Positions 44,511-54,399 of a stretch of 64,000 nt of DNA are shown here, piece after piece. Source of the DNA: Melastoma dodecandrum (Eukaryota; Streptophyta; Magnoliopsida; Myrtales; Melastomataceae); NCBI GenBank assembly GCA_029817715.1, contig JARUPY010000424.1, forward strand, positions 1-64,000, read 5' to 3'. The stretch's first letter is position 1. Each line of letters begins with the position of its first letter. Under the pieces are notes generated by a model that saw only the letters and a list, made by a program, of their open reading frames with translations, was not told the DNA's origin and made no database searches. Made by a program: the position numbers and the translations under genes.

Positions 44511-44655
44511 AGCAACCGTAGCTTTGATGACAACCCTCCGTCAGCACTTCCACCGTCCCGGCGAGCAACCGTAACCAAGGCAACAACCCTCCGCCAGCAC
44601 TTCCACCGTCCCAGCGAGCAACCGTAACCGAGACAACAACCCTCCGCCACTAAGG
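44511..44655 (+). repeat. 53-bp tandem repeat, about 2.6 units, in the LTR
   Basis: Units start at 44511, 44564 and 44617 with 'agcaaccgta', each containing 'caaccctccg(t/c)cagcacttcc'. It lies downstream of the TATA box, so in the transcribed R/U5 part. Confidence 0.8.
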
Positions 44656-44715
44656 TGTTCATCCAAGGCCTTAGCACCTACATCCAACCTTTGCCAGACT
44701 CTGCTTCACGGGGCG

Positions 44716-44852
44716 CAAGTCTACAGCGCACTGCGCCAAGTCTACAGCATTAGCAGTGACGTCAGCACCAAGTCTACAACGCACTGTACCAAGTCTACAG
44801 CGTCAGCAGTGACGTCAGCTTCAGTCGCACCTCCAGCAGCAAGTCTACAGCT
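44716..44852 (+). repeat. Second 53-bp tandem repeat with TGACGTCAGC motifs
   Basis: 'caagtctaca' occurs at 44716, 44737, 44769, 44790 and 44840. The 53-bp unit is repeated twice, and each unit carries TGACGTCAGC (44757 and 44810), a palindrome of the as-1/CRE type that binds plant TGA bZIP factors. Functional binding is not shown by sequence alone. Confidence 0.75.
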
Positions 44853-45049
44853 CCCCCATCATCCGTACCACCATTTTTCCTTCATTTTTTATGGCTGTAA
44901 GCGTTCGTTTACTTTTGTAAAACTTTGAATTTGTAACAGCTTTGTCCTTTATCATTGAAATTCATCTTTCTGGCGACCACATACAATTCCCTGTGTGTCC
45001 AATTGCCAAATATTTCCGACGTGGTCCGTTTTCTACACGAACACGTTTT

Positions 45050-45067
45050 TGGCGACCACAGTGGGAG
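45050..45067 (+). promoter_or_regulatory. Primer-binding site of the outer Tat-like element
   Basis: tggcgaccacagtgggag follows the LTR end. It resembles the TGGCG-type primer sites of Tat/Ogre elements. The tRNA species would need a tRNA search. An 11-bp copy (tggcgaccaca) also lies inside the LTR at 44971. Confidence 0.65.
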
Positions 45068-45089
45068 CAAGCAAAATGCCTCATATTTG

Positions 45090-47453
45090 CAGATGGAAAA
45101 AAATACTAGAAGTGGTGCGAACCGCGATCCCCCACCTCCATTAGATGGGGACGATACTTTTCAAACAGGGGATGCGATCACTGAAAATGTGGCCTTAAGT
45201 GGTCAATTGAACAAGACACAGACCGAGTTCGTGGGTCACGCGCCTTCCGAATTCATATCCAGGCTCGAATTCCACAAGGAATTTAACGATATGAAGAACT
45301 TAGTTGACAGGCGGATATCTGGACTGGAAAACAATATAACTCGGATTCTAGAGCAAGCCAGTGCCTTAAATAGGCCCAGTACTGTTGCAGGTGCGAACAA
45401 CCCCATAGACAGGGAATTCTCCTTTATGGGAGATGCGCGGCGCACCGAGAAAAGGAGTTCGCTTTCCAGAATGATGACCCTTGGAATGGTGATAACCAAT
45501 ACCCTGCAGAATTGAGGGACAGGACATCCCCTTCTAGGCCAGCCTCTTCTCGATCGCCCACAGAATGGAGGCAAAATGTTGTCTATGCGGTAAACCTTGA
45601 GGACGAGTACGGCGAGGCTCAAGGAGAGACAAATAGATATGCACCTTCTATCCCCGCTCGTCGACCTGGAAAAGCCCCCATAGATGAAATTCCGCCAGGA
45701 GACTTGCCAAGCGCAAGGGGTCCGTCCCGGGTAGAAAGTTTTTATACTAAAGTCCCCATAGACTCACTGCCAGCGAGGGGCGTCGAAAGAGCGCCTTGCG
45801 CAGGAGAAAAATGGGGTCAAGACCTTGTACGGGAGCCGGTTGGTCGTCCACCCCTATTAAATTTGAGGGAAACGATAGCCCAAGTGCTAGAACAGATGGT
45901 ACCTGGAGTCGTGAGACAGGATGTCCTTATCCGGCATATGTCGACAAGGAATTCCCATTACCCAGAGGGTATAGAGTGCCTGACTTCACCCGCTTCTCAG
46001 GAGAGGATGAAGTGACCCCTCTAAAGCATATAGCGCGATTCACCCATCAACTCGGGGAAGCTGCAGCTAATGATTTTTGGAAACTGAAGTTGTTTCCGAA
46101 CTCCCTCACGGGAGATGCTTTTACATGGTATGCTAGCCTACCCCCTGGATCGGTGGCATCATGGACAGAAATGCAGAGTAGCTTTATGAAGGTATTTGCC
46201 CGCCTGGACTCGCCCTTGTCGATCTTTGAAGTGATGCGCTTGAAGCAGGCCGCTGGTGAACATCCAGGGCAGTTTCTGATGCGCTTGCGGAAAGCACTGC
46301 TTTGCTGTAGGCCAGCAATCCCAGAAAGAGATCAACTCATGGTGGCATTAAATGCCTTATCTATCCCTTTTAAAAAGAAATTACAAGGGGAGAGGTTCAC
46401 CGACCTTTACGATCTCGCCAGGAGAGCGACTGAGTACCATCAATTATTGTTGGAAGAAGCCCAGTCTACGCGCACCTATCATCTAGAGACTGTTGAGGTA
46501 GACATGGCCGAGTTCATAAAAGGGGAGGCCACCGTTTATGAGCCATTAACACGAAGGAATTCCAAAGCAAAAGCTTCCCAGAAACAGGGGAGGAAAGGAA
46601 ATACTCTTTTGACGTCGACAAAGCGGATGCGATCTTCGACTGGCTCTTCCAGCGAAAACGAATTAAGTTGAAGCCGGGCCATAGGACCCCCCAGACAGAC
46701 AGAGAAAAGTCTAGGAATTTTTGCAAATAGCATGGGTCGTTTACATACACGACTAAGGATTGCTTATCCTTTAGGAACATTATTCAAGACCTCATAGAGG
46801 CAAAAGAGTTATGTTTTCCTGAAGTCGACGAAGTCACTATGGTTGACGAGAAACCATTTGATGATGAAATTGCTATTCATATGTTTGACATTTCTGATGT
46901 AGACATAAATCTCATAGAAGCTGATAATGGTTTCTCCCCGCAAGACACGAAAGTATCTGGAGAGACCGTGGTCCATAGACTGGCTGATAAGGGAGTAATT
47001 ACCTGCCCAGCCAAGGCAATTGCCAGTAACCTCTGCTGTTGGCACATGGACGACACGCACACTACCGATAGGTGTAACACCTTTCGGAAGTATCTGCAGG
47101 CTAATCAAGGCGACATCTGGTATGATCTGACTTCGCTTGAGGAGGTGGCAATGGCAATAGGTTCTCCGGGACCACGAATCGCCCCTAACAATTCGCAAAG
47201 AGGATTCAAAAGTCCACCGAGTTTGGAACGCAAGGCAGTGATTCGAGGAGGCAGAGGTGGTCCCCATGGTAGAGGAAGGGCGCCCGAACACCACTCTCAT
47301 GCTGTGGAGCGCTCCAGGCGACAATTGGAGTTCGACAATTCGCTGATCCTGCACAAAGCTAAGCAGGAAAATGATGGTCACACCCATGAATCGCGCCCTC
47401 TAGCAAGTGCGACTGATAGAGCGCAGCGAGGCGATGAAGCACAGAGGAAATGA
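45090..47453 (+). pseudogene. Tat-like gag remnant
   Basis: Frames change near 45515 and again near 45880-45960. The 45796-46671 part contains the retrotransposon gag core: 'RGYRVPDFTRFSGEDEV', 'DAFTWYASLPPGSVASW', 'FMKVFARLD' and 'GQFLMRLRKALLCC'. Two zinc-ribbon-like segments follow: 'HTTDRCNTFRKYLQ' near 47060, and near 46725 'FCK' then a stop then 'HGSFTYTTKDC'. The stop at 46671 and further stops show it is dead. Gag would form the particle core. Confidence 0.7.
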
Positions 47454-48087
47454 GCTAAGCCAAGGTATGTCACACATAAAGTTGACGCCCAAGCAATCCA
47501 AATGGGACCGCCAATCGCTCAGTTCTTGGACGAGAAGTTGTTGTGCCAGAAATGCAAACTGATCGGGCGAAACAGGATTCTGATTACGCAACTCTGTACA
47601 GCATGCTATGTGAGCTATTTTCTCAAGCTCGTAGACCTATCAGCGAATGGAGAGATCGTGGTCCAGCCAGCTTACCATGCGACTACAGGTACCCGAAACC
47701 CCTTACATAATTCGGAAATGAAACAGGGACAGTCACGAAAAGTCATGGGATATGATCCGTTCGTTGAGGACTTCATTGAGGTATGTCAGACCACCATTGA
47801 TTCTAAGAAATCAAGAATGGTGAAGGTGACTAATCCTTCGAAATGTTGGCAGAAAGCTGTGGGTAAAACAACTTTACCATCACAGACCCGGAAAAGGAGA
47901 GACAGACGTCTAAGTCACGTCGCCAAAAGGCCTAGACCTACCCCAACGTTGGTTGCTCCGCATGCCCAACTTCACGCAAAGAAACCAAATATGGAAGTTG
48001 AATGCAACGAGTCTACGGACCATTCAGAAGAGCCTGGCTCAAGTTTTGATTATACTCCTCTTCGGAGCGAGTTACCGAGTGATGCTT
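47454..48087 (+). other. Gag-pol junction region of the outer element, degenerate
   Basis: A 195-codon open stretch (47502 up to 48087) precedes the LTR of the inner element, but the better-looking Tat-like residues appear in other frames with stops. I cannot assign protease or RT motifs here. Probably linker sequence between gag and pol of the outer element. Confidence 0.4.
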
Positions 48088-48095
48088 GTCGATAC

Positions 48096-48778
48096 CCCAA
48101 ATTGCCAAAGTTGTCGAACCTGATCCTCTGCCACAACAAGCTACCTGGCTTCATCCCTCCATTCATCTCCCATTCGCCAACCCGGCTTGACCTAAAACAC
48201 AACGGCCTTACAGGTTCGATCGGGCCATTCTCCCTCCATCCCTGTACTCTCGTGGCACAAGCTAAGCGGCCCAGTCGACGGGCCACTGAACCGGTTAGGA
48301 TCACTTGACTACCTGGACCTGAGCATGAACCAGTTTAGTGGTCCTATCCCAGGGAAGATATGTGGATTCCCGATTAGCAACCTCCAGCTGCAGCACAACG
48401 CATTCACGGGACCTGTCCGACCGTTCAGGCGAGTGATGATCCAGACTGTCGACCTGAGCTACAGCCGGCTATCTGGCAAGATATCTCTCCTGTTTTCGAC
48501 AGTCTAGAACCTCTACTTGAACAACAACAGGTTCACTGGGCGCGTCCCGGGGAGCTTGGTTGGCCGGTTGCTTAAGACCGGGATATAGGTTCTATACCTG
48601 CAGCACAACTCCCTAACGGGTATAGAAATCAGTCCCACGGCCAACATCCCGGCGAGTAGCTCGGTGTGCCTGCAGTACAATTGTATGGTGCCGCCATTGG
48701 CCGCGACGTGCCCACTCAAGGCTGGGCGACAGAAGATGAGGCCAACCTCTCAGTGCGTCGTGTGGAAAGGAAAATAAA
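48096..48778 (+). pseudogene. Captured LRR gene fragment in the 5' LTR
   Basis: The plus strand encodes extracellular plant-type LRRs in sequence: 'LPKLSNLILCHNKLPGFIP', 'LDYLDLSMNQFSGPIP', 'ISNLQLQHNAFTGPV', 'IQTVDLSYSRLSGKI' and 'LYLNNNRFTGRVPGSL', then a conserved-looking C-terminal tail with 'VCLQYNCMVPP' and 'CPLKAGRQKMRPTSQC'. There is a frameshift near 48245 and stops at about 48505 and 48583, and the tail ends at 48775. This is host LRR-protein sequence, not retroelement sequence, and starts about 18 bp from the LTR end. Confidence 0.75.
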
Positions 48779-49416
48779 ACAAAGTATTTCGGCTTGTTCA
48801 CTCCTGGGATTGTAAGTGGGGAGACTGAAATGTGTTCAGATAACAAATGAAAAGAAAAGACCATCCAAAAAGGGAAGCGGTGATGATTTGATGAAAGAAA
48901 AACGTGCTGCTACCCGCCTACTCATTTTCCGGGGTCTTTATTTTTTACATCAACCGATGGATGAGGAAGTTTTTAATGGTTTTGTGAGTCCAGCTAAGGT
49001 TAAAACTTTGATCTATCAATCATCCAATTTTGTCACGAGTGGATTTGGTTCAAGGGTCACTTTCCATTGCCGCAGAAAAACGGACCATGTTTTAAAGAAA
49101 ATTGCAGATGAAAGCCAAGCATATGATCTGGAGTTACTGATCTTGATGTCCAGAGTTGTGTTTGGATTGGGGATGCATTTGTCCTTTCGCCAAAGAAATG
49201 GTAAATGAATTGGACCACACCCAATTGGAATATGCTACTCCATGGCAGAAAGCAGTTGATACCCAAGGTCCTGTTGCCTGGGAGTTCAGTTTGCAGCAAA
49301 ACTCGCTCCCAGGAAAGTGCATATACCATTTCTTATTTCTTTGAAGGATCCCAGCGAAGTCCTCAGACATATCCGTCAGGATATGGAATTGAACAATGCT
49401 GGGGAAGTTACATTTC
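48779..49416. other. LTR segment of unknown origin
   Basis: Medium-length frames occur on both strands (e.g. plus 48816-49208, minus 49057-49329) but show no family I recognise. Their near-identity with 60356-60993 reflects LTR duplication, not coding conservation. It may be 3' flank of the captured LRR gene. Confidence 0.4.
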
Positions 49417-49623
49417 TCATGAATCAAAGATTAATAATTTGGGATCTTCAGCATTCATCCCTCGTCCCACCAATGAACATGAGAGTGGAGTCACTTGTCT
49501 GACAAGGCTTGGCGACAGAAATGAAACCATGATCCCATCCTCTAAACTATGGAAGGAGGCCACCACGAGTCTGCCGCCAAGTATGAGGCACTCAAAACAA
49601 TCCCGAAGGGCCACCGGTGCCAT
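49417..49623 (-). pseudogene. Probable RsmH/MraW methyltransferase gene fragment in the 5' LTR (antisense)
   Basis: The minus strand reads 'ALRDCFECLILGGRLVVASF' followed by 'HSLEDGIM', which matches the hallmark 'GGRL-V-SFHSLEDRIVK' segment of the SAM-dependent 16S rRNA m4C methyltransferase family. The Arg of the motif is Gly here, and no other part of the roughly 300-residue enzyme is visible. I infer a captured exon fragment of a nuclear gene for an organellar RsmH homolog. The match is short, so it needs a search. Confidence 0.45.
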
Positions 49624-50595
49624 CGAGACTTGACCCGTTGTTCTGTAGAGAATATCAATTACTCACCTCTCTATATTCTCACAGCAAACACGGGCGATCC
49701 ACAGAATCAAATGAGTAGACCACTCTGGCAAACAAGCTCTCCGCAACTTTCGAGAACAACAATCAGGTCCATCAGGAAAATCTCAACAACCCATGTCCAC
49801 ATCCCACGATTCTTCCCCGAGAATTATGGTTCTTATCCCAACAAATTAGAAAATACCTCGTGATCTCACCTAGCAAAAAGAGCATCCACGTTCAGTGGAC
49901 AACAGCTTCCCAAGAAGGATCCCAACGTCTCCGAGATTCTGGGGGCACCAGAAACTGCTTCCAAAAAATTCTTCTAAAGACCACTTCGGAGACAGATAAA
50001 AAAAGATAGAGCACTCATCGGCAGAGGGAGTCACCTTCTAGAGAGACCACCATTCCCTGATTGATCCCTGCTACGTCCCCGTCACCCTCCAGTCACGGTG
50101 AGTCTATGCCAAGGACGTGGAACTCCTTCCGTCGTCAGCCCAAAACTGATTGTCGTCGATCACAACTGGAGATGGCCGCTACAACAGCAAGCACGATGGC
50201 CTTCAACTCCTCTGGATATGGCAACGGCAACCAATGGCATCCGCTATCTCGGCTGCTGAACGCGAATAGGAATAACGACCGAATCGCAAACAATTGTCTC
50301 CCGCAGCCACGTGGTCTCGCGGGAGGCCTCCTTTTCTACTGATGTTCGTCCTTTCATGTGCAGGACATGAAGTCGTAGGCGAACGAGAAGGCCCCAAAGA
50401 CGGCCGCAACAACAGGGAGACACGATCCCAACCCCCAAGGAGTCCCGGCAGCGCAGCCCCTCCTCCAGTGTTTCCTTGGATCAGCAAACAGCGACTTCAA
50501 TGCAATGCTGTGCCCACGGCTGGTTCTCTTTGCGATGCCACTTCACTCCATCCGAAAATTGCATTCCTGGAATCAACGACAGTGGCGAACCCATC
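49624..50595. other. LTR segment without recognised coding sequence
   Basis: Short frames only. No known motif on either strand. Confidence 0.4.
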
Positions 50596-51135
50596 GGCGG
50601 TAGAACCAGTGGCAGCAATCCCTCCCTCCTCCGGCGTCGCCAAGCCCGACGGCGAACTCGTCTTCCTCGGCATCTCCAGGTTACTAATAGCGGCAGATCA
50701 CGCCCCCGGTGTTCCCAGGTCCAACAATAGCGGAACCTCCTTCTCCCGACAGCGACGGTGACCCGTCCTCTTTGGCGTCCCCAACGTCCCATAATGATGT
50801 CTCCGCTAGCGGCGACCACCAGCTTCCCGGAGTTCACGTCTGCGACCATGAGCTATCTCTGGTTCTGAGCCCTGATCCCACCGTTCTCGACGCCCCAAGA
50901 ACCAGCGGTGGGGAACCCATCTTTCCCCGGCGTTTCTAGAACTGGCAGCGGCAAACCCGTCTCTCCGGCGTCTCTAGACAACCGCAGCAGCAGAGCCCTC
51001 TTCTCCCTACGTCTCCAGGACTAGCGGCGGCAACCAGTTGTCCCCGGCATCCCAAGAACCAACGGCAGCGAGCTCCGTTCTCCATGACATCTCCAGATCC
51101 AACGGGAGCGACCCATGTCCTCCCCGACGTTCGTC
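50596..51135 (+). repeat. About 40-bp degenerate tandem repeat in the 5' LTR
   Basis: Units of roughly 36-42 bp follow the pattern 'a(a/t)ccaacggcagcgaacccgt(c)tctcc(c)cggcgtctccag' with many substitutions. Five clear consecutive units run from 50938 to 51135, and weaker ones extend left to 50596. The Ser/Pro/Gly-rich open frames here come from the repeat and GC bias, and the 40-bp period is not a codon multiple. Confidence 0.65.
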
Positions 51136-52618
51136 GAACCCAAAGTGTCTTCAGTGAAGCTTCTATCGCGTCTCGTTGACCCCAGGCTATGCCCCTGAGA
51201 GGCCGATTTTGCAGGTGTTTTCAATTAGCTCTTTGCTAGTCACCCGAACCAAAAGAGAGAGAGGTAACAGTTTCCATTCTCGTTAAAGCAATTTCGATTT
51301 GTTTAAAATCATTATTACATTTCCTAATTGCCTCTTTACGTGTCTGGTTGTGTTTTTGCCAATGATTTCTTGCTTTTACATAAACATATTTTGACAATTT
51401 TAATTTTTACAATCCTATTAATTGTCCTCGATTACATGAAGTTTATTTCTCCAATTGATTTCTTTATGTTGCAATTATTTGAGCATATGTAACTTTCTTT
51501 CTTTTTTATAAAAATTGCGGTTAGTCATCGATTCTTTTTTAGTATTATTTTATGTCAGATTGAATGTGCGTGAAATTTGCATCCTGTTTTGAAAAGTCGG
51601 AAATTTTATTCATACAATTATCGATTGATATGAATATTATGATAACTAACGCCCCGTTTGTTTGTTTTACATGAGAAACACGTTGACGATGCGGTGGATT
51701 AATTTGCAACATCGGGACATCACTCGGTTATTTCAACATGGACGCACCAAGAAATTATTCTCCAACGTTCAAGGATCAATCTTTATGGGCCCAAATGCCC
51801 TATGTACATTGAGCATGCAATTAACGAAGGATCGACATCAACGGGCTCATCACGCCCTGTAAGTATGCTTCTTACTCAATTAAGTTGTCATCATTCGATT
51901 TGATTTAAACTAGAACTTTCTGACCACTCTCTTGTTTGCTTTACATGAACATCAATCGAGGAGTGCGAGAATTCAACAAGACGGAGGCCAAAGACCGAAG
52001 AAGGCGCGTGTATCAAACCGCGTGGATCTTTCCGCGTGTGTAAAAACCGCGATGTCAAGATATTAAAGCGGCCCCAACCGTCATCTCAGGTACATGAGGG
52101 AGGTGCGGGCCTCCCGATTTTCTTTCCACATGTAACGGGTCGTGGGCCCAAGTGCATAGGCCCACGATCACCACCCTTCCCCGCTCCCTTTGATCTAAAT
52201 ACTTGATCTGTGGTTGCGGTGCATGCTATTAGGCTTTAGGATTTTATCGTCGCATGTTGTTTGTCAAACCAACACACATGAGTTCAGGCCCAAAAGGCCC
52301 GGATCGGGTCCAACGCCCGTAAAACATTGACATGAGTCCGGAGTCATGCCCGGATCGGGTCCAACACCCGTTAATCAAAAGCAAACTTTTGGAGCAAACG
52401 CCACCTTTTCGCATGTTTAAGTGTAAGAGTTAGTAATCAAGGATCCCCGAATCCTACTCTGGTTTTCCGACTTAGACCAATTTTCAAAATTAAGTCGGTG
52501 GCGACTCCGTAATCGTTTACCTAGGTTAAACAACACATTTTTATAAACGGAGCCATTTTTGGATGAGGGACTAGCGCCCGCGCGCGTGCTAGGCCGGAAG
52601 GCGCGCGTACATCCCGGA

Positions 52619-52636
52619 TGGCGACTCCGCTGGGGA
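52619..52636 (+). promoter_or_regulatory. Primer-binding site of the inner Tat-type element
   Basis: tggcgactccgctgggga is the characteristic primer site of Tat/Ogre-type elements. A partial copy (tggcgactccg) lies 120 bp upstream at 52499, inside the LTR. Confidence 0.85.
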
Positions 52637-53439
52637 CTTCCGCATGTGGATTCTTTTCGAACACTCTTACATTTTAAACCCACATGCGGAGGGGAGTTCT
52701 TGTTTGCGTATGTACTTGCTTGGCTCGGTGCCTTTTGTTTGCTCTCATGGTTGTGTTCGTTTACCGCTTACTAGGCATGTCTAGGAGTGCCCGAACCCGG
52801 GGCTAGGATGTTTAGGGGGGTCACCAAGAGGCCCAGCCTGCTGCTCTTTGCGGTATGGTTTTTGTCCGGGGCCCCGCCTCCCTTAGTCTGAGGGAGGTTT
52901 AGAAGCCTTCATCCGAGAGTCTAGAACTGATTGCTCACTACAGGTACCAGACGCCGCACGTGCATTTGTCTGTTATTGAGTGACTGCTACATGTGCAGGG
53001 ACAGGTGTCAGGTACGCTTTGTCTGCTATAACTGTAAAACTAACTTTGCTCGTTTTGCAGTTGGGTGGAGCTTATTATAATGGGTTTCAACAACCTTCAT
53101 TTCTCCTATCCCTACCTATTTTACTGCTTACTGCATTCATACATTCGCATGACCACATGAGTGTTTGTTCGATTGCAATAGTTACATTATCATTGCTTCA
53201 TTGCATCACTACGTCTCATTTACAATTGCAGTTACATAATGCGTACCTTTTTATGTATACAAGTGCGATTAAGTATCATCACAAATTTATAATGTATCGA
53301 TTACATTATTGCATGAAACTAATCCAAACATTCTCTCTATTTTCCTTCCGAGGTTTAATTCTCCAACATGACTCCTCGAACAGCAGTAGGGACAAAGTAT
53401 GACATTACAAATCTACAAGCACAAGAATGCCAAGGATTT
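52637..53439. other. 5' leader of the inner element, no coding frame
   Basis: In Tat elements gag would follow the leader. Here no gag-like sequence can be read. A 140-codon frame at 52980-53402 has no recognisable motif. Confidence 0.5.
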
Positions 53440-53640
53440 ATCGACGACTACCAAAGCCTAAAGTCAAATATCTAACAACATGAAGACCAAAGTTTCCATT
53501 ACGGCTACCAAGGTTCAAAGCCGTGCGTCAAACGACCTGAGCCCAAAGTCATCAACGGCTACCAAAGTACAAAGCCAAGCACGAACACCAAAGATCACCC
53601 AACGGCTACCAAAGTTGAAAGTCGAATCTATCATAACATG
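53440..53640 (+). repeat. Short degenerate repeat ('acggctaccaaagt')
   Basis: 'acg(g/a)ctaccaaagt' followed by 'caaagcc' or similar occurs near 53443, 53503, 53553 and 53602, spaced about 50-60 bp apart. Confidence 0.5.
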
Positions 53641-54140
53641 AAAACCCCAAGGAGGTTCCAGCTCACCAGCCAACCGCAGTCAACATCGGAGCTAATGACG
53701 AGCCCATCGAGCCGTTCACGGACATGCTACAATCAGACACACTAGGGTCATCACACCCCTACTGATCCGACAACCGCTCCAAAGAAACAGAAGGGATTTC
53801 GCTACGTCATTAGTCGCCACAACTTCGGCACCAACAGAAACATCATTCCAAACACGGGCAATTCCCCAGCTTACAACTCAACAACACAATCCAGCACAAG
53901 GGGCAAACCCCATCATTCACAATGGCATCGCGAGATCAAGACATCTGCGAGCATTCAACCCACAAATATGAACACTTCATTCAACCTCATCGTTTCTCCA
54001 CAACAAGAACTTGACGAATGCCGGATTCACAGCATCCCAACGGCAAAAACATGAACATTGGCCAGATTCTTCAAGCGACGGTACAAGATGACTCGTCTGG
54101 GGCTCACACAACAGCTTACCAATACCAAAGAGCATGATGT

Positions 54141-54310
54141 CTACCAAACGACGACGCATACTTCGACTGGGGCAATTCCCTTTGAATTCCCTACGGCACC
54201 CAAGCGGTCATCCCGACAGTAGTCAACCATCGACTCTCACCAAAGAAAAGAGAAGAAGGTCAGTCATCGCATCACTCATTGACGAAAAACAAGCACGTCG
54301 GCCCACTACA
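54141..54310 (+). pseudogene. Stray integrase fragment upstream of pol
   Basis: It is collinear with 57264-57440 in the integrase C-terminal part, e.g. 'ggcacccaagcggtcatccc' occurs in both. It is much more diverged and has small indels. It lies 5' of the RT remnant, which no intact Tat element would have. Confidence 0.7.
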
Positions 54311-54399
54311 TGAGTGGCCAATCCCCACCCAAGCCCACCGCATGGCTCTATCAACTTTGCACATTCACGACATTCAACCGAAGATCAATCATCTTAACG

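Larger units (their letters stand above)
44133..45043 (+). repeat. Probable 5' LTR of the outer Tat-like element
   Basis: I placed the ends by TGTT at 44133 and AACA at 45043, just 6 bp before the PBS. A TATA box 'tataaaagg' is at 44377. No second copy is in the window, so the left end is an inference. Confidence 0.55.
44133..48087 (+). mobile_element. 5' part of a Tat-like Ty3-gypsy element (outer element)
   Basis: A probable 5' LTR (44133-45043) is followed by a PBS (tggcgaccacagtggga, 45050) and gag remnants. At 48087 the next Tat-type element begins. The RT/integrase part and the 3' LTR are not in the window, as expected if the inner element, which runs off the window, was inserted here. 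Tat elements typically use this TGGCGACC-type primer site and have a long gag region. Confidence 0.65.
48088..52611 (+). repeat. 5' LTR (about 4.5 kb) of the inner Tat-type element
   Basis: It starts TGT at 48088 and probably ends ACA at 52611, 7 bp before the PBS. The end cannot be confirmed because the other LTR leaves the window. The right third (51200-52611) looks like ordinary Tat LTR. The left two thirds contain host-gene-like fragments and a degenerate repeat (listed separately). Confidence 0.8.

Noticed and set aside
46809..47387. 192-codon minus-strand frame
   Set aside because: It is antisense to the Tat-like gag region and has no known motif.
50294..50939. Ser/Pro/Arg-rich open frames in the inner LTR, as a candidate accessory protein
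   Set aside because: They follow a 40-bp degenerate repeat and GC-rich DNA. Equal frames exist on both strands.
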